Shown: positions 28,707 through 36,866 of the stretch, one piece after another
Layout of the letters: the number at the start of each line of letters is the position of its first letter
Numbering within the stretch: position 1 is the stretch's first letter
Position numbers and translations under genes: made by a program
NCBI RefSeq assembly: GCF_028877475.1
Contig: NZ_CP113527.1
Coordinates: 117,501-181,500 of the forward strand
Length of the DNA stretch: 64,000 bases
Direction: 5' to 3'
Origin: Lysinibacillus irui
GTDB lineage: Bacteria > Bacillota > Bacilli > Bacillales_A > Planococcaceae
Notes under the pieces: generated by a model
What the model was told of the DNA's origin: nothing
What the model saw: only the letters and a program-made list of their open reading frames with translations
Database searches by the model: none

Positions 28707-29469
28707 ACTTAGGATCACCGAATGCCTTTTTTGTTTCATAAACATGGAAAGCCTGTTCGATAAAATGCAGAAAATCCTCCTCTAAGGGATATAATCCAAT
28801 CTGTTCAGATTTTTGAGGAGACTTACGTATTGCCCACATTTTTTCTAAAAATTCTTCATTTCCTTCGAATTCTACTTGTGACTTTTCCATCATTCGTTTA
28901 ATAATGTTCTGTACTGAAACTGCTTCAGGGCTCTCATTACTAAGTTGTTCTAACTGACCTAACAAACCAATCCATTCTAAAGTATTGGGGTCATTACGAT
29001 TGACATTAGGAAGTTTTTGAAGAAGTTCTATTTCGGCTGCTGCAAAAATTTGCTTACACAATGCTTGCTTGTTCCCTTGATCTCGATTGGAAAGCTGAAT
29101 AAATTTTTGAATAAGAGACTCAGTTAACCCTCCCTCAATAGCTGAAGCATTCTTTAATCCGTGTATAGCGTTCTCCATCTGTTGAAGTTTTCTTTGCTCT
29201 TCTATTAGAAAAGCTAATTGCTGATCTAAGCTAGCTTCCCAATCCCATGTATTATGAAGAAGTGTTTGAATTTCTTTTAATTTAAATCCTAATGCTTTTA
29301 AAAATACGATTTGCTGTAGTGTTTTCAGTTCATTCTCACCATAAATCCTATGTCCTCCATCAGTCCTTGTTGTTGGAAGTAATAATCCGATCTCCTCATA
29401 ATAACGTAATGTTCGAACAGATATACCAGTTTGTTTTGATACAGTGTGAATCGTAAGCAAAATAACCAT
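28696..29469 (-). CDS. MerR-family transcriptional activator
   Basis: A 257-residue regulator. The winged helix TIHTVSKQTGISVRTLRYYEEIGLL is at 5-29, then a coiled-coil dimerisation helix and a 150-residue effector domain with no metal-binding cysteine pattern, so a drug-like or organic inducer is likely. The ATG at 29469 follows AGGAG; a TTG at 29460 is also possible. Its promoter has the long 19-bp spacer that MerR proteins activate. It drives itself and the GAP-type membrane gene. Confidence 0.9.
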   Translation of the reverse strand: MVILLTIHTVSKQTGISVRTLRYYEEIGLLLPTTRTDGGHRIYGENELKTLQQIVFLKALGFKLKEIQTLLHNTWDWEASLDQQLAFLIEEQRKLQQMENAIHGLKNASAIEGGLTESLIQKFIQLSNRDQGNKQALCKQIFAAAEIELLQKLPNVNRNDPNTLEWIGLLGQLEQLSNESPEAVSVQNIIKRMMEKSQVEFEGNEEFLEKMWAIRKSPQKSEQIGLYPLEEDFLHFIEQAFHVYETKKAFGDPKYEQ

Positions 29470-29488
29470 CCCCTCTCCTGTTATTGCC

Positions 29489-29519
29489 ATTATACAAAAT
29501 GACGTAACGTAACTTTCAA
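29489..29519 (-). promoter_or_regulatory. MerR-type promoter with 19-bp spacer
   Basis: On the minus strand: TTGAAA (-35, 29514-29519), a 19-base spacer, and TATAAT (-10, 29489-29494). The spacer contains GTTACGTTACGTCA, an imperfect dyad. A 19-bp spacer is the hallmark of promoters that MerR regulators untwist. The leader before the merR ATG would be only about 13 bases. Confidence 0.75.
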
Positions 29520-29557
29520 GGGGGAAAATACATACAAATGCTAACAAAATTACTTTC

Positions 29558-29586
29558 TTGGAATTTCCATAACTTAGGAATATAAT
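29558..29586 (+). promoter_or_regulatory. Sigma-A promoter of the HEPN-CBS gene
   Basis: TTGGAA (29558-29563), a 17-base spacer and TATAAT (29581-29586). The transcript would start near 29593, about 65 bases before the GTG start. Confidence 0.7.
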
Positions 29587-29658
29587 GGGGATGTAACTCG
29601 AAATTTGTCAAATAACTCGGAAAATAAAAAGATCATGTAGAAAGAAGGTTTATACAAA

Positions 29659-30363
29659 GTGGGAACTGAAAATTCCGATCGTTTTCTGACAGCGTTTAAT
29701 CGGATAGACCATAGATTAAGAGATATTGTAGGCATAAAGGATTTTATGCCATTTTATCGGCTTATTGATCAAGCGAAGAAAAAAGAGGTATTAGTGAAAA
29801 AATATGAAGATGATTTACGCTCATACGCTGATTTGCGAAATGCCATTGTACATCATCGTACGGCTTTAAACTATGTTATTGCAGAACCACATACTGATGT
29901 TGTAGAAAGAATTGAATACATAGATGCTACTCTTGCTAAGCCTATGCTTGTAGGGCAAATGTTTCGAAAGAGAGTCTTTGTTTTTCAAGAGAATGATTCA
30001 CTAGCACATGTCTTAAAAGTAATTCGCCAACGAAAATATACACAGTTCCCTGTCTATTATAATCGACAATTTAAAGGACTTATCACAACCGTAGGAATCA
30101 CCAATTGGCTTGCTTCAAAGATGGGTGGCGATCATTTACCGAAAGGTATTCCGACGTTGTATGATATTTTAATGCATGAGAAAAATAGGGTGAATTATAA
30201 ATTCGTCAGTAGATACATTACGATTTATGAGGCAGAGGAAATATTTAAACAGGGAGTAGAAAGAGGTAGGCGTTTTGAGGCATTATTAATAACGGAGCAT
30301 GGCAAACCACATCAAAAATTAATTGGAATTATTACACCATTAGATATTGTTAAAATTGATTAA
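29659..30363 (+). CDS. HEPN-like/CBS-domain protein
   Basis: A 234-residue cytosolic protein. The N-terminal 70 residues are helical and hold LRNAIVHH, in which Arg60 to His65 fits the RX4H motif of HEPN RNase domains. Two CBS repeats follow (about 95-155 and 170-232: YTQFPVYYNRQFKGLITT, EALLITEHGKPHQKLIGIIT), and such pairs bind adenine nucleotides. A GTG start lies 9 bases after GAAGG. It may be a nucleotide-sensing RNase or a toxin-like protein without an antitoxin; RNase activity is inference. Confidence 0.8.
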   Translation: MGTENSDRFLTAFNRIDHRLRDIVGIKDFMPFYRLIDQAKKKEVLVKKYEDDLRSYADLRNAIVHHRTALNYVIAEPHTDVVERIEYIDATLAKPMLVGQMFRKRVFVFQENDSLAHVLKVIRQRKYTQFPVYYNRQFKGLITTVGITNWLASKMGGDHLPKGIPTLYDILMHEKNRVNYKFVSRYITIYEAEEIFKQGVERGRRFEALLITEHGKPHQKLIGIITPLDIVKID

Positions 30364-30371
30364 TAAAAGAA

Positions 30372-30416
30372 CGAGACAAACAAGCAATTATGGGCTTGAA
30401 TGTCTCGCTTTATCTT
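30372..30416. terminator. Bidirectional terminator, HEPN-CBS / DUF421
   Basis: CGAGACA-AA-CAAGC and GCTTG-AA-TGTCTCG form a 12-bp stem with a symmetrical internal loop. The right arm overlaps the end of the convergent DUF421 gene (stop at 30388). The T-run is broken (CTTTATCTTTT). Confidence 0.7.
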
Positions 30417-31107
30417 TTAAGCTGATATATAAGGAACCATTTGTTTGAACTTGTGCAAAAAAGACATCCTCAACTGACTGCACGTTTTGCTTTTTTAACT
30501 TTTTCATTACCCAGTCTTCTGTTAACTCAAGCTCCACTATATTCTCCTTAATAAGCTGACCATCAGAAATAACCTCAGTAGGTAAATAGGTAGGTGGCGA
30601 AACATCTGCTTTAACATCCTGCTTCGTAGCAACTTGTTCAGATGTTTTTTGCAGCACACTAAGCTTCCCGTTTGTTTCAAGCAATGCGTACTGGACGTCC
30701 TGTACAGAGAAAATGGCTTGCTCTCGTAGCATCATTGTTAGTTCGTCCATATGCAAACGATTTTTCTTTAAAGCTGATTCTAAAATAAGACCATTTTGTA
30801 CAACAATCGTAGGCTTGTCATCAATCAGTACGCGTGCCTTTTTAGACTTAATTGTAATAATGGTCATTAAATAAGTTAAAGCACTCCACCAAATAAGGGA
30901 AATCATACCGTCTAAAAAAGGCGTTTCTTCTTGTGAGGCAATTTCTGAGGCAATCGATCCAAATGTGATACCCGTAATATAATGGAAGAACGTTAGTTGA
31001 CCTAATTGCTTCTTCCCAAGGATACGAGCCAGAATAAGTAAGACAAAAAATGAAAGCGTTGTTCGAAGAATCATTTCCCAAAAATGAGCATGAATAAAGC
31101 TTTCCAT
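30388..31107 (-). CDS. DUF421 (YetF-family) membrane protein
   Basis: A 239-residue protein with three N-terminal helices and a cytosolic C-terminal domain with the DUF421 pattern (ILGKKQLGQLTFFHYITGITFGSIAS, LIDDKPTIVVQNG, NRLHMDELTMMLREQ). B. subtilis has several such proteins, some linked to spores or membrane stress; the function is unknown. The ATG at 31107 follows AAAGGAG; the reading frame extends upstream without a better site. Confidence 0.88.
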   Translation of the reverse strand: MESFIHAHFWEMILRTTLSFFVLLILARILGKKQLGQLTFFHYITGITFGSIASEIASQEETPFLDGMISLIWWSALTYLMTIITIKSKKARVLIDDKPTIVVQNGLILESALKKNRLHMDELTMMLREQAIFSVQDVQYALLETNGKLSVLQKTSEQVATKQDVKADVSPPTYLPTEVISDGQLIKENIVELELTEDWVMKKLKKQNVQSVEDVFFAQVQTNGSLYISLKDKARHSSP

Positions 31108-31213
31108 GCATATATCAACTCCTTTTACAGCTGTCGAAACATAGCTTGTGCAAAATGATTGATAGTATGCGACAATCAAAAATAACCAAAATTTATAAGA
31201 GCGAGGTGGCAGC

Positions 31214-32419
31214 ATGAATAATCAATTAAATGTGGCAAATCCTATCTATCCAATAATGATTGCAATAGGTGTTGCTCACCTAATCAATGATACGATGCAA
31301 GCAGTAATACCAGCGATGTTTCCGATATTCAAAAGTGAGTTAGGACTGACCTTCACACAAATTGGACTCATATCATTTGTCTTAAATATATTTGCTTCTG
31401 CCTTACAGCCTATTGTAGGGTTTGTCAGCGATAAAAAGCCAATGCCATATGCGTTACCGATAGGAATGATAAGTTCTTTTATAGCCATTGCTATTATTGC
31501 GTTCACAACACAGTATTGGATTATTCTTATTGCAGTATTATTTTTAGGCTTTGGTTCGGCAATTTTTCACCCAGAGGGATCTAGAGTATCATTTATGGCA
31601 GCAGGCTCTAAAAGGGGACTTGCTCAATCTATTTATCAAGTTGGAGGAAACTCAGGGCAAGCTCTTGCACCATTGATTAGCGCCTATATTTTTGATATTT
31701 TTGGTCAGCGTGGTGCAGCAATCGTATTAGTGGCGGCAACTTTTGGAATTATATTATTAAGTAAGATTGCAGGATGGTATAAGAAACAATTGGAGCAAGA
31801 ACGTGAGGCGAAGAAAAAACGTGTTTTAGTTTCATCATTGCCACCTTTAACAAAGAAACAAGTAGGGATTGCTTTAACTTTATTGTTTACTATTATTTTT
31901 GCGCGATCATTTTATACAACAAATATAACAAGCTTTTACGTCTTTTATCTGATGGATCATTATGATGTCAGTCTACGACTAGGGCAAATACTTATTTTCC
32001 TCTTCATGGCATTTGGGGTAGTAGGTACATTTTTCGGCGGCTCTTTGTCTGACAGGATTGGGAGGAAAAACGTCATCATCCTTTCTGTTGCAGTACCAAT
32101 GCCATTTTGTTTAGCATTACCTTATGTGCCATTATGGGCTGCTATGATCTTTTTAGTCATTATCGGTACATTGATTATGATTAGCTTCTCCGTGACAGTG
32201 GTCTATGCACAGGAACTCGTCCCTACAAAAATTGGCACAATGGCTGGCTTAACGACAGGCTTTGCCTTTGGTATGGGAGCAATAGGTGCGATGGTTATCG
32301 GTGTATTAATGGATCATAAGGGTATTGATTTTACAATGATAGTTGTTTCGTTATTACCTTTATTATTGTTAGTTGCTTTCTTCTTACCGAAGGATAAACC
32401 CGCATCTCCTGTAGTTTAA
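31214..32419 (+). CDS. MFS transporter, fosmidomycin-resistance (Fsr)-like
   Basis: A 401-residue, 12-helix major facilitator. The N-terminal GVAHLINDTMQAVIPAMFP and the loop AIFHPEGSRVSFMAAG are typical of the Fsr subgroup. GGSLSDRIGRKN is the classic MFS loop motif. It probably exports drugs or metabolites in exchange for protons. A GCGAGGTGG ribosome site precedes the ATG. It is divergent from the DUF421 gene and has a strong terminator. Confidence 0.9.
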   Translation: MNNQLNVANPIYPIMIAIGVAHLINDTMQAVIPAMFPIFKSELGLTFTQIGLISFVLNIFASALQPIVGFVSDKKPMPYALPIGMISSFIAIAIIAFTTQYWIILIAVLFLGFGSAIFHPEGSRVSFMAAGSKRGLAQSIYQVGGNSGQALAPLISAYIFDIFGQRGAAIVLVAATFGIILLSKIAGWYKKQLEQEREAKKKRVLVSSLPPLTKKQVGIALTLLFTIIFARSFYTTNITSFYVFYLMDHYDVSLRLGQILIFLFMAFGVVGTFFGGSLSDRIGRKNVIILSVAVPMPFCLALPYVPLWAAMIFLVIIGTLIMISFSVTVVYAQELVPTKIGTMAGLTTGFAFGMGAIGAMVIGVLMDHKGIDFTMIVVSLLPLLLLVAFFLPKDKPASPVV

Positions 32420-32420
32420 T

Positions 32421-32448
32421 AAAAAAACGCGTCTAGGACGCGTTTTTT
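32421..32448. terminator. Bidirectional terminator after the MFS gene
   Basis: AAAAAAACGCGTC and GACGCGTTTTTT form a perfect stem around TAG, with A- and T-runs on both sides. It serves the MFS gene and the convergent Usp-like gene. Confidence 0.94.
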
Positions 32449-33133
32449 ATTGTCTTAATGGGGCTAAAAATTCGGCAGGAAGCTTCTCTTGATCGATCAC
32501 ATAGCCTTCTGAAATATGGACTTCATGCATTTTATCGTTGTAAGTGAACTTGAAAATGCCATTATCAAAATCTGTGCCGATTTCCTTGAAAAATATCCCT
32601 TCAATTGATACATATTTAGGGCATGTAAAGGCTACTTTGAAGTCTTCCTGCTCTTTAATTAAGTAAGCACGTACTCCTTTTTCGTATGTTTCATTTGCAT
32701 CATCATCTGTTGGACGTTGAACAGCAACAATATGAAAATCCACAAAAGGAACTTCTTTTAACAGAACGTTGAGGAAAGAACCTTTAGTAATTTCCTCCCA
32801 CCTGCTTTGAGCGCTTTGCCCTACGATAATTTGAGAAATTCCATAATTTTTTGCGACTTCTGCAATTACTTTCTGTATGGGGCGTTTTTCATTATCTTGC
32901 AAAATAAATTTTTCAACCTCTAGTTCATCTGATAACTTCTTCCACTGCTCAATATAACTAGATTTCTCTGCGTCAAATGCATCAAGGGGTTGCGAATCGA
33001 CTGAAAGAATATAGAGTGGGCAATCTAGCATGGAGGCCATCTTGTGACCACGACGTATTAAACGTTCGCCATTTAAGCCGTAGTAAACGCAAACTAATAT
33101 ACTTTCATCCAAACGCCCTTTTACATGCTTCAT
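32447..33133 (-). CDS. Universal-stress-protein-like (KdpD-type Usp) protein
   Basis: A 228-residue soluble protein. Residues 1-135 form a Usp alpha/beta domain like the one inside KdpD (ESILVCVYYGLNGERLIRRGHKMA, IVGQSAQSRWEEITKGSF). A C-terminal 90-residue domain of unknown family follows. Usp domains bind ATP or cyclic nucleotides. It is upstream of and divergent from the Mrp cation-antiporter operon, so a part in ion or osmotic stress is possible but unproven. Confidence 0.75.
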   Translation of the reverse strand: MKHVKGRLDESILVCVYYGLNGERLIRRGHKMASMLDCPLYILSVDSQPLDAFDAEKSSYIEQWKKLSDELEVEKFILQDNEKRPIQKVIAEVAKNYGISQIIVGQSAQSRWEEITKGSFLNVLLKEVPFVDFHIVAVQRPTDDDANETYEKGVRAYLIKEQEDFKVAFTCPKYVSIEGIFFKEIGTDFDNGIFKFTYNDKMHEVHISEGYVIDQEKLPAEFLAPLRQ

Positions 33134-33700
33134 AAAAAATGTACACCTCTTATCTGTTGATATTTTATTAATTTCACTGCTGATTTTGAAAAAATTATCC
33201 TAAAACAGCTAAATTCGATGCTGTTACAGTGCATTATGCTCATTTATATTGTATACTTTAAAATGTATAAAAGTTAACGAAAATATATTGGAAAACCCTT
33301 GAAGGATAAAGCTTAAATCAATGATTTATAATTATTTAATTTATGCATCATGTGCATCAAAGATAAATTGCTTCCATATGCCACACTATTATGCAGGGAG
33401 TTAAAAATATAGTCAAGTGTCTTCATTGTGCTGATATAATTGAGTTGAATTGATTTGCGACCGTATAAATTATTTGATTTTCCACAAGTTATTTAAGCTT
33501 GCATCGGGTTAGATGTAACAAAGTAACTAAAAAGGATCCATTTGTTAGGCATTTTAATACCCCGCACCTTCCAATTACAAAAATTTCAAGAATATATCTA
33601 ATATGTTACTTAGCTTAAACAAAATTCTAAAGTCTTAGCACTTATTATTCCAATTCACCATAAAAATTGCTAGATGATTTTGATTGTAGGAGGTTTTCAT
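33134..33700. other. Intergenic region upstream of the mrp operon
   Basis: Almost 570 bases of AT-rich DNA with no credible gene on either strand. A possible promoter is TTGAGT (33440-33445), 18 bases, TATAAA (33464-33469), which would give a leader of about 225 bases before mrpA. No known riboswitch or terminator-like leader was recognised. The last bases hold the perfect AGGAGG of mrpA. Confidence 0.45.
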
Positions 33701-36112
33701 TTGGTTACAGTTCTCATTGCGATACTTTTGCCATTTGTTTGTGCTGCTCTAATCCCATTGCTTTATAGGCGACTAAGGCGTGTTACACATCTTGGCTGGT
33801 TTGTTTTATCCGTTCCATTCATCTTGTTTGTTTTACTCGCGCGCTATATTCCTCAAATTGCCGAGGGTAAGACGTTTATCCATACATATGAGTGGATTCC
33901 CTCTTTTAATATAAATTTCACAACTTATCTTGATGGACTCAGTATGATTTTTGGCTTGCTGATTACAGGAGTAGGTAGTTTAGTCATTTTATATTCTATT
34001 TTTTATTTATCAACGAAAGAATCTCTTCATCATTTTTACTGCTATTTATTACTATTCATGGGCGCTATGCTTGGCGTTGTTTTTTCAGATAACTTAATGA
34101 TATTATACACATTTTGGGAATTAACAAGTGTGTCATCATTCCTATTAATTGCATTTTGGCATCATAGAAAGGCATCACGTGCAGGAGCAAAAAAAGCAAT
34201 GATGATTACAGTCTTTGGCGGACTATCAATGCTTGCAGGCTTCTTAATGCTCTATGTAGCTTCCAATACATTTAGTGTTCGTGAAATTGTGGCCAATGTA
34301 GAAGTTATACGTGATCATGCACTATTTACTCCCGCACTAATTTTAATTTTATTAGGGGCTTTTACGAAATCGGCACAATTTCCATTCCATATCTGGTTAC
34401 CTGATGCAATGGAAGCGCCAACTCCAGTTAGTGCTTACTTACACTCAGCCACGATGGTTAAAGCAGGTATTTATTTAGTTGCGCGTTTTTCTCCAATCTT
34501 TGGTGGAGAATCAATCTGGTTCTGGCTAGTGAGCGTTATCGGTTTAGTAACGTTATTCTGGGGCTCCTTTAATGCTGTTCGACAAACGGACTTAAAAGCT
34601 TTATTAGCCTTTTCTACAGTAAGTCAGCTAGGCTTAATTATGAGTCTATTTGGCCTTGGGTCTGTTGGACATTATTATGGCTATGCAGAAAGCTCGATTG
34701 TGTATACACAAGCAAGCTTTGCGGCACTATTTCATCTTGTCAATCACTCTACATTCAAAGGTGCTTTATTTATGATGGTTGGAATTGTCGATCATGAAGT
34801 AGGGACACGAGATATCCGTCGTCTTGGTGGTTTAATGTCTTTGATGCCTGTAACTTTTACAATTGCAGTAATCGGAAGCTTCTCAATGGCAGGATTACCG
34901 CCGTTTAATGGTTTCCTAAGTAAAGAAATGTTTTTTGCAGCTGTATTGGCTATAAGGGATGTAGAAGCTTTCTCTATTGCTGATGTAGGTTTATTTTTCC
35001 CATTCATAGCATGGGTGGCAAGTATCTTTACCTTTGTTTATAGTATGATTTTAATTTTCCGTACATTTTTGGGTAAACTACAGCCTGAAAAAATGGATCG
35101 AAAACCACACGAAGCCCCATTTGGCATGTTAATTTCACCCATTATTTTATGTTTATTAGTAGTCGGTATCTTTTTCTTCCCAAATGTGCTCGGCCACTAT
35201 ATTTTAGAGCCTGCAATGGCAAGTATTTATCCTACATTTCCGTCCTCAAGTGAATTAACGCCACATATTCATGCATGGCACGGCATTAATGCAGAGTTAT
35301 GGATGACGTTAGGTGTCATTATTATCGGTATTATCTTATTTAAAACATTAAAAAGTTGGAAGCCACTGTATCGTATATTTTCTCAAAAGTATACGTTTAA
35401 CACATACTACAATCGATTGATCGAAATTAGTGAAAATGGCTCTGAGAAGCTCACTCGTAAATATATGACTGGCAATTTAACGCATTATTTTGTCTATATA
35501 TATGTATTTTTCATTGCGCTTATAGCTGGCTACTTTATATGGTCAGATGCAATGACCTTTCATTTTGACATGGACTCGGTCATTGAGTCTTACGAGTTAA
35601 TTCTTGTGTTTGTTATGATATTTGCGGCTGTTTGGATGATATTTGCAAAGGGCCGGGTTACAGCGATGTTGTTAAATGGTGTTTTAGGCTATTCCATTGC
35701 ATTTTTCTTTGTTATTTTCCGTGCTCCAGATTTGGCTTTAACACAATTAGTTGTTGAATCGGTAACAACCGCTCTATTCCTTCTATGTTTTAAATATTTA
35801 CCGGATTTAATGCCTGAAGCGCCTCCTAAAAGGGTGCAATGGTCAAAAGCGGTGATTTCTATTTTTGTTGGGGCAACCGTAACGATGGTTGGATTCGCAG
35901 TAGTGCACTACGACCGCTTTGAGCCAGTGTCCACTTATTTTAATGATGCCTATGAGTTAGCAGGTGGTTCCAATATTGTTAATACAATTTTAGGGGATTT
36001 CCGTGCCTTTGATACAATGCTTGAGGTTGTGGTTCTTCTGATTGCTGGCTTAGGGGTTTATACATTAACGAAGCTTAAGCCACGAAAGGAGGAAGCGGAT
36101 CGTGAAAATTAA
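33701..36112 (+). CDS. mrpA: Na+/H+ antiporter subunit A
   Basis: The largest subunit of the multi-gene Mrp antiporter, which pumps Na+ (and K+ or Li+) out against H+ and supports alkaline pH homeostasis. The 803-residue protein has about 20 helices. The NuoL-like half contains HSATMVKAG and conserved charged residues (FWELTS, FTKSAQFPFHIWLPDAMEAPTPVSAYLHSA). The C-terminal part is DUF4040-like with an MbhE-type end. The start is a TTG seven bases after AGGAGG at 33688-33693. It overlaps mrpB by 11 bp. Confidence 0.95.
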   Translation: MVTVLIAILLPFVCAALIPLLYRRLRRVTHLGWFVLSVPFILFVLLARYIPQIAEGKTFIHTYEWIPSFNINFTTYLDGLSMIFGLLITGVGSLVILYSIFYLSTKESLHHFYCYLLLFMGAMLGVVFSDNLMILYTFWELTSVSSFLLIAFWHHRKASRAGAKKAMMITVFGGLSMLAGFLMLYVASNTFSVREIVANVEVIRDHALFTPALILILLGAFTKSAQFPFHIWLPDAMEAPTPVSAYLHSATMVKAGIYLVARFSPIFGGESIWFWLVSVIGLVTLFWGSFNAVRQTDLKALLAFSTVSQLGLIMSLFGLGSVGHYYGYAESSIVYTQASFAALFHLVNHSTFKGALFMMVGIVDHEVGTRDIRRLGGLMSLMPVTFTIAVIGSFSMAGLPPFNGFLSKEMFFAAVLAIRDVEAFSIADVGLFFPFIAWVASIFTFVYSMILIFRTFLGKLQPEKMDRKPHEAPFGMLISPIILCLLVVGIFFFPNVLGHYILEPAMASIYPTFPSSSELTPHIHAWHGINAELWMTLGVIIIGIILFKTLKSWKPLYRIFSQKYTFNTYYNRLIEISENGSEKLTRKYMTGNLTHYFVYIYVFFIALIAGYFIWSDAMTFHFDMDSVIESYELILVFVMIFAAVWMIFAKGRVTAMLLNGVLGYSIAFFFVIFRAPDLALTQLVVESVTTALFLLCFKYLPDLMPEAPPKRVQWSKAVISIFVGATVTMVGFAVVHYDRFEPVSTYFNDAYELAGGSNIVNTILGDFRAFDTMLEVVVLLIAGLGVYTLTKLKPRKEEADREN

Positions 36113-36524
36113 TGATGTGATATTAAGGACAGTCACAAAGGCAGTCGTGTTCATTATTTTAACACTTGGCGTGTACTTGTTCTTTGCTGGTCATCATGCT
36201 CCAGGTGGTGGCTTTATAGGGGGCCTTGTGTTAGCTTCTGGCATTGTTTTATTATATCTCGCTTATGATATAGAGACTGTTCATAAAGGAATGCCTTTCG
36301 ATTTTAAAAAGGTTGCTGCTCTTGGTGTTTTTCTTGCGACTGGAACGGCAATTGGTGCATTGTTTTTCGATGTGCCATTTTTAACGCAGACATATACGTA
36401 TATAGATGTTCCGATATTTGGAAAAATGGGCTTTTCAACCGTAACTATTTTTGAAGCGGGTGTCGCATTAACGGTTGTAGGTGTTGTTGTAACAATTATT
36501 TTAAGTATAAGTGAGGATGAGTAG
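36102..36524 (+). CDS. mrpB: Na+/H+ antiporter subunit B
   Basis: A 140-residue, four-helix subunit of the Mrp complex. HHAPGGGFIGGLVLASGIVLLYLAYD is the MnhB signature. A GTG start within the mrpA end follows AAAGGAGGAAG. It is essential for the assembly of the antiporter in other bacilli. Confidence 0.94.
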   Translation: MKINDVILRTVTKAVVFIILTLGVYLFFAGHHAPGGGFIGGLVLASGIVLLYLAYDIETVHKGMPFDFKKVAALGVFLATGTAIGALFFDVPFLTQTYTYIDVPIFGKMGFSTVTIFEAGVALTVVGVVVTIILSISEDE

Positions 36525-36527
36525 CCA

Positions 36528-36866
36528 ATGGAATCTTTAATACTTGTTTTAGTCGGTATATTAGTAGCTGTTGCGACGTACTTAATCCTCTCTAAGCAGT
36601 TATTGCGTGTAATTTTAGGAACAGCTGTTTTATCTCATGCTGCCCACTTACTGATTCTGACAATGGGAGGTCTTAAAAAAGGGGATGTACCGTTATTAGG
36701 GGAATCAGAGGGTCCTTATACAGATGCATTACCACAGGCATTAATTTTAACAGCCATTGTTATTAGCTTTGCTGTTACAGCTTTTGTTCTCGTTTTAGGC
36801 TATCGAGCGTACAAAACAAATGGATCAGGTAATTTTGATGAAATGAGAGGTACGCCGGATGAGTAA
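36528..36866 (+). CDS. mrpC: Na+/H+ antiporter subunit C
   Basis: A 112-residue, three-helix NuoK-like subunit (ILGTAVLSHAAHLLILTMGG, DALPQALILTAIVISFAVTAF). It starts 3 bases after mrpB and overlaps mrpD by 8 bp. It forms part of the proton path of the complex. Confidence 0.94.
   Translation: MESLILVLVGILVAVATYLILSKQLLRVILGTAVLSHAAHLLILTMGGLKKGDVPLLGESEGPYTDALPQALILTAIVISFAVTAFVLVLGYRAYKTNGSGNFDEMRGTPDE

Noticed and set aside
33134-33700. A riboswitch in the long region before mrpA
   Set aside because: No conserved core of a known riboswitch and no terminator or anti-terminator pair could be drawn by eye.
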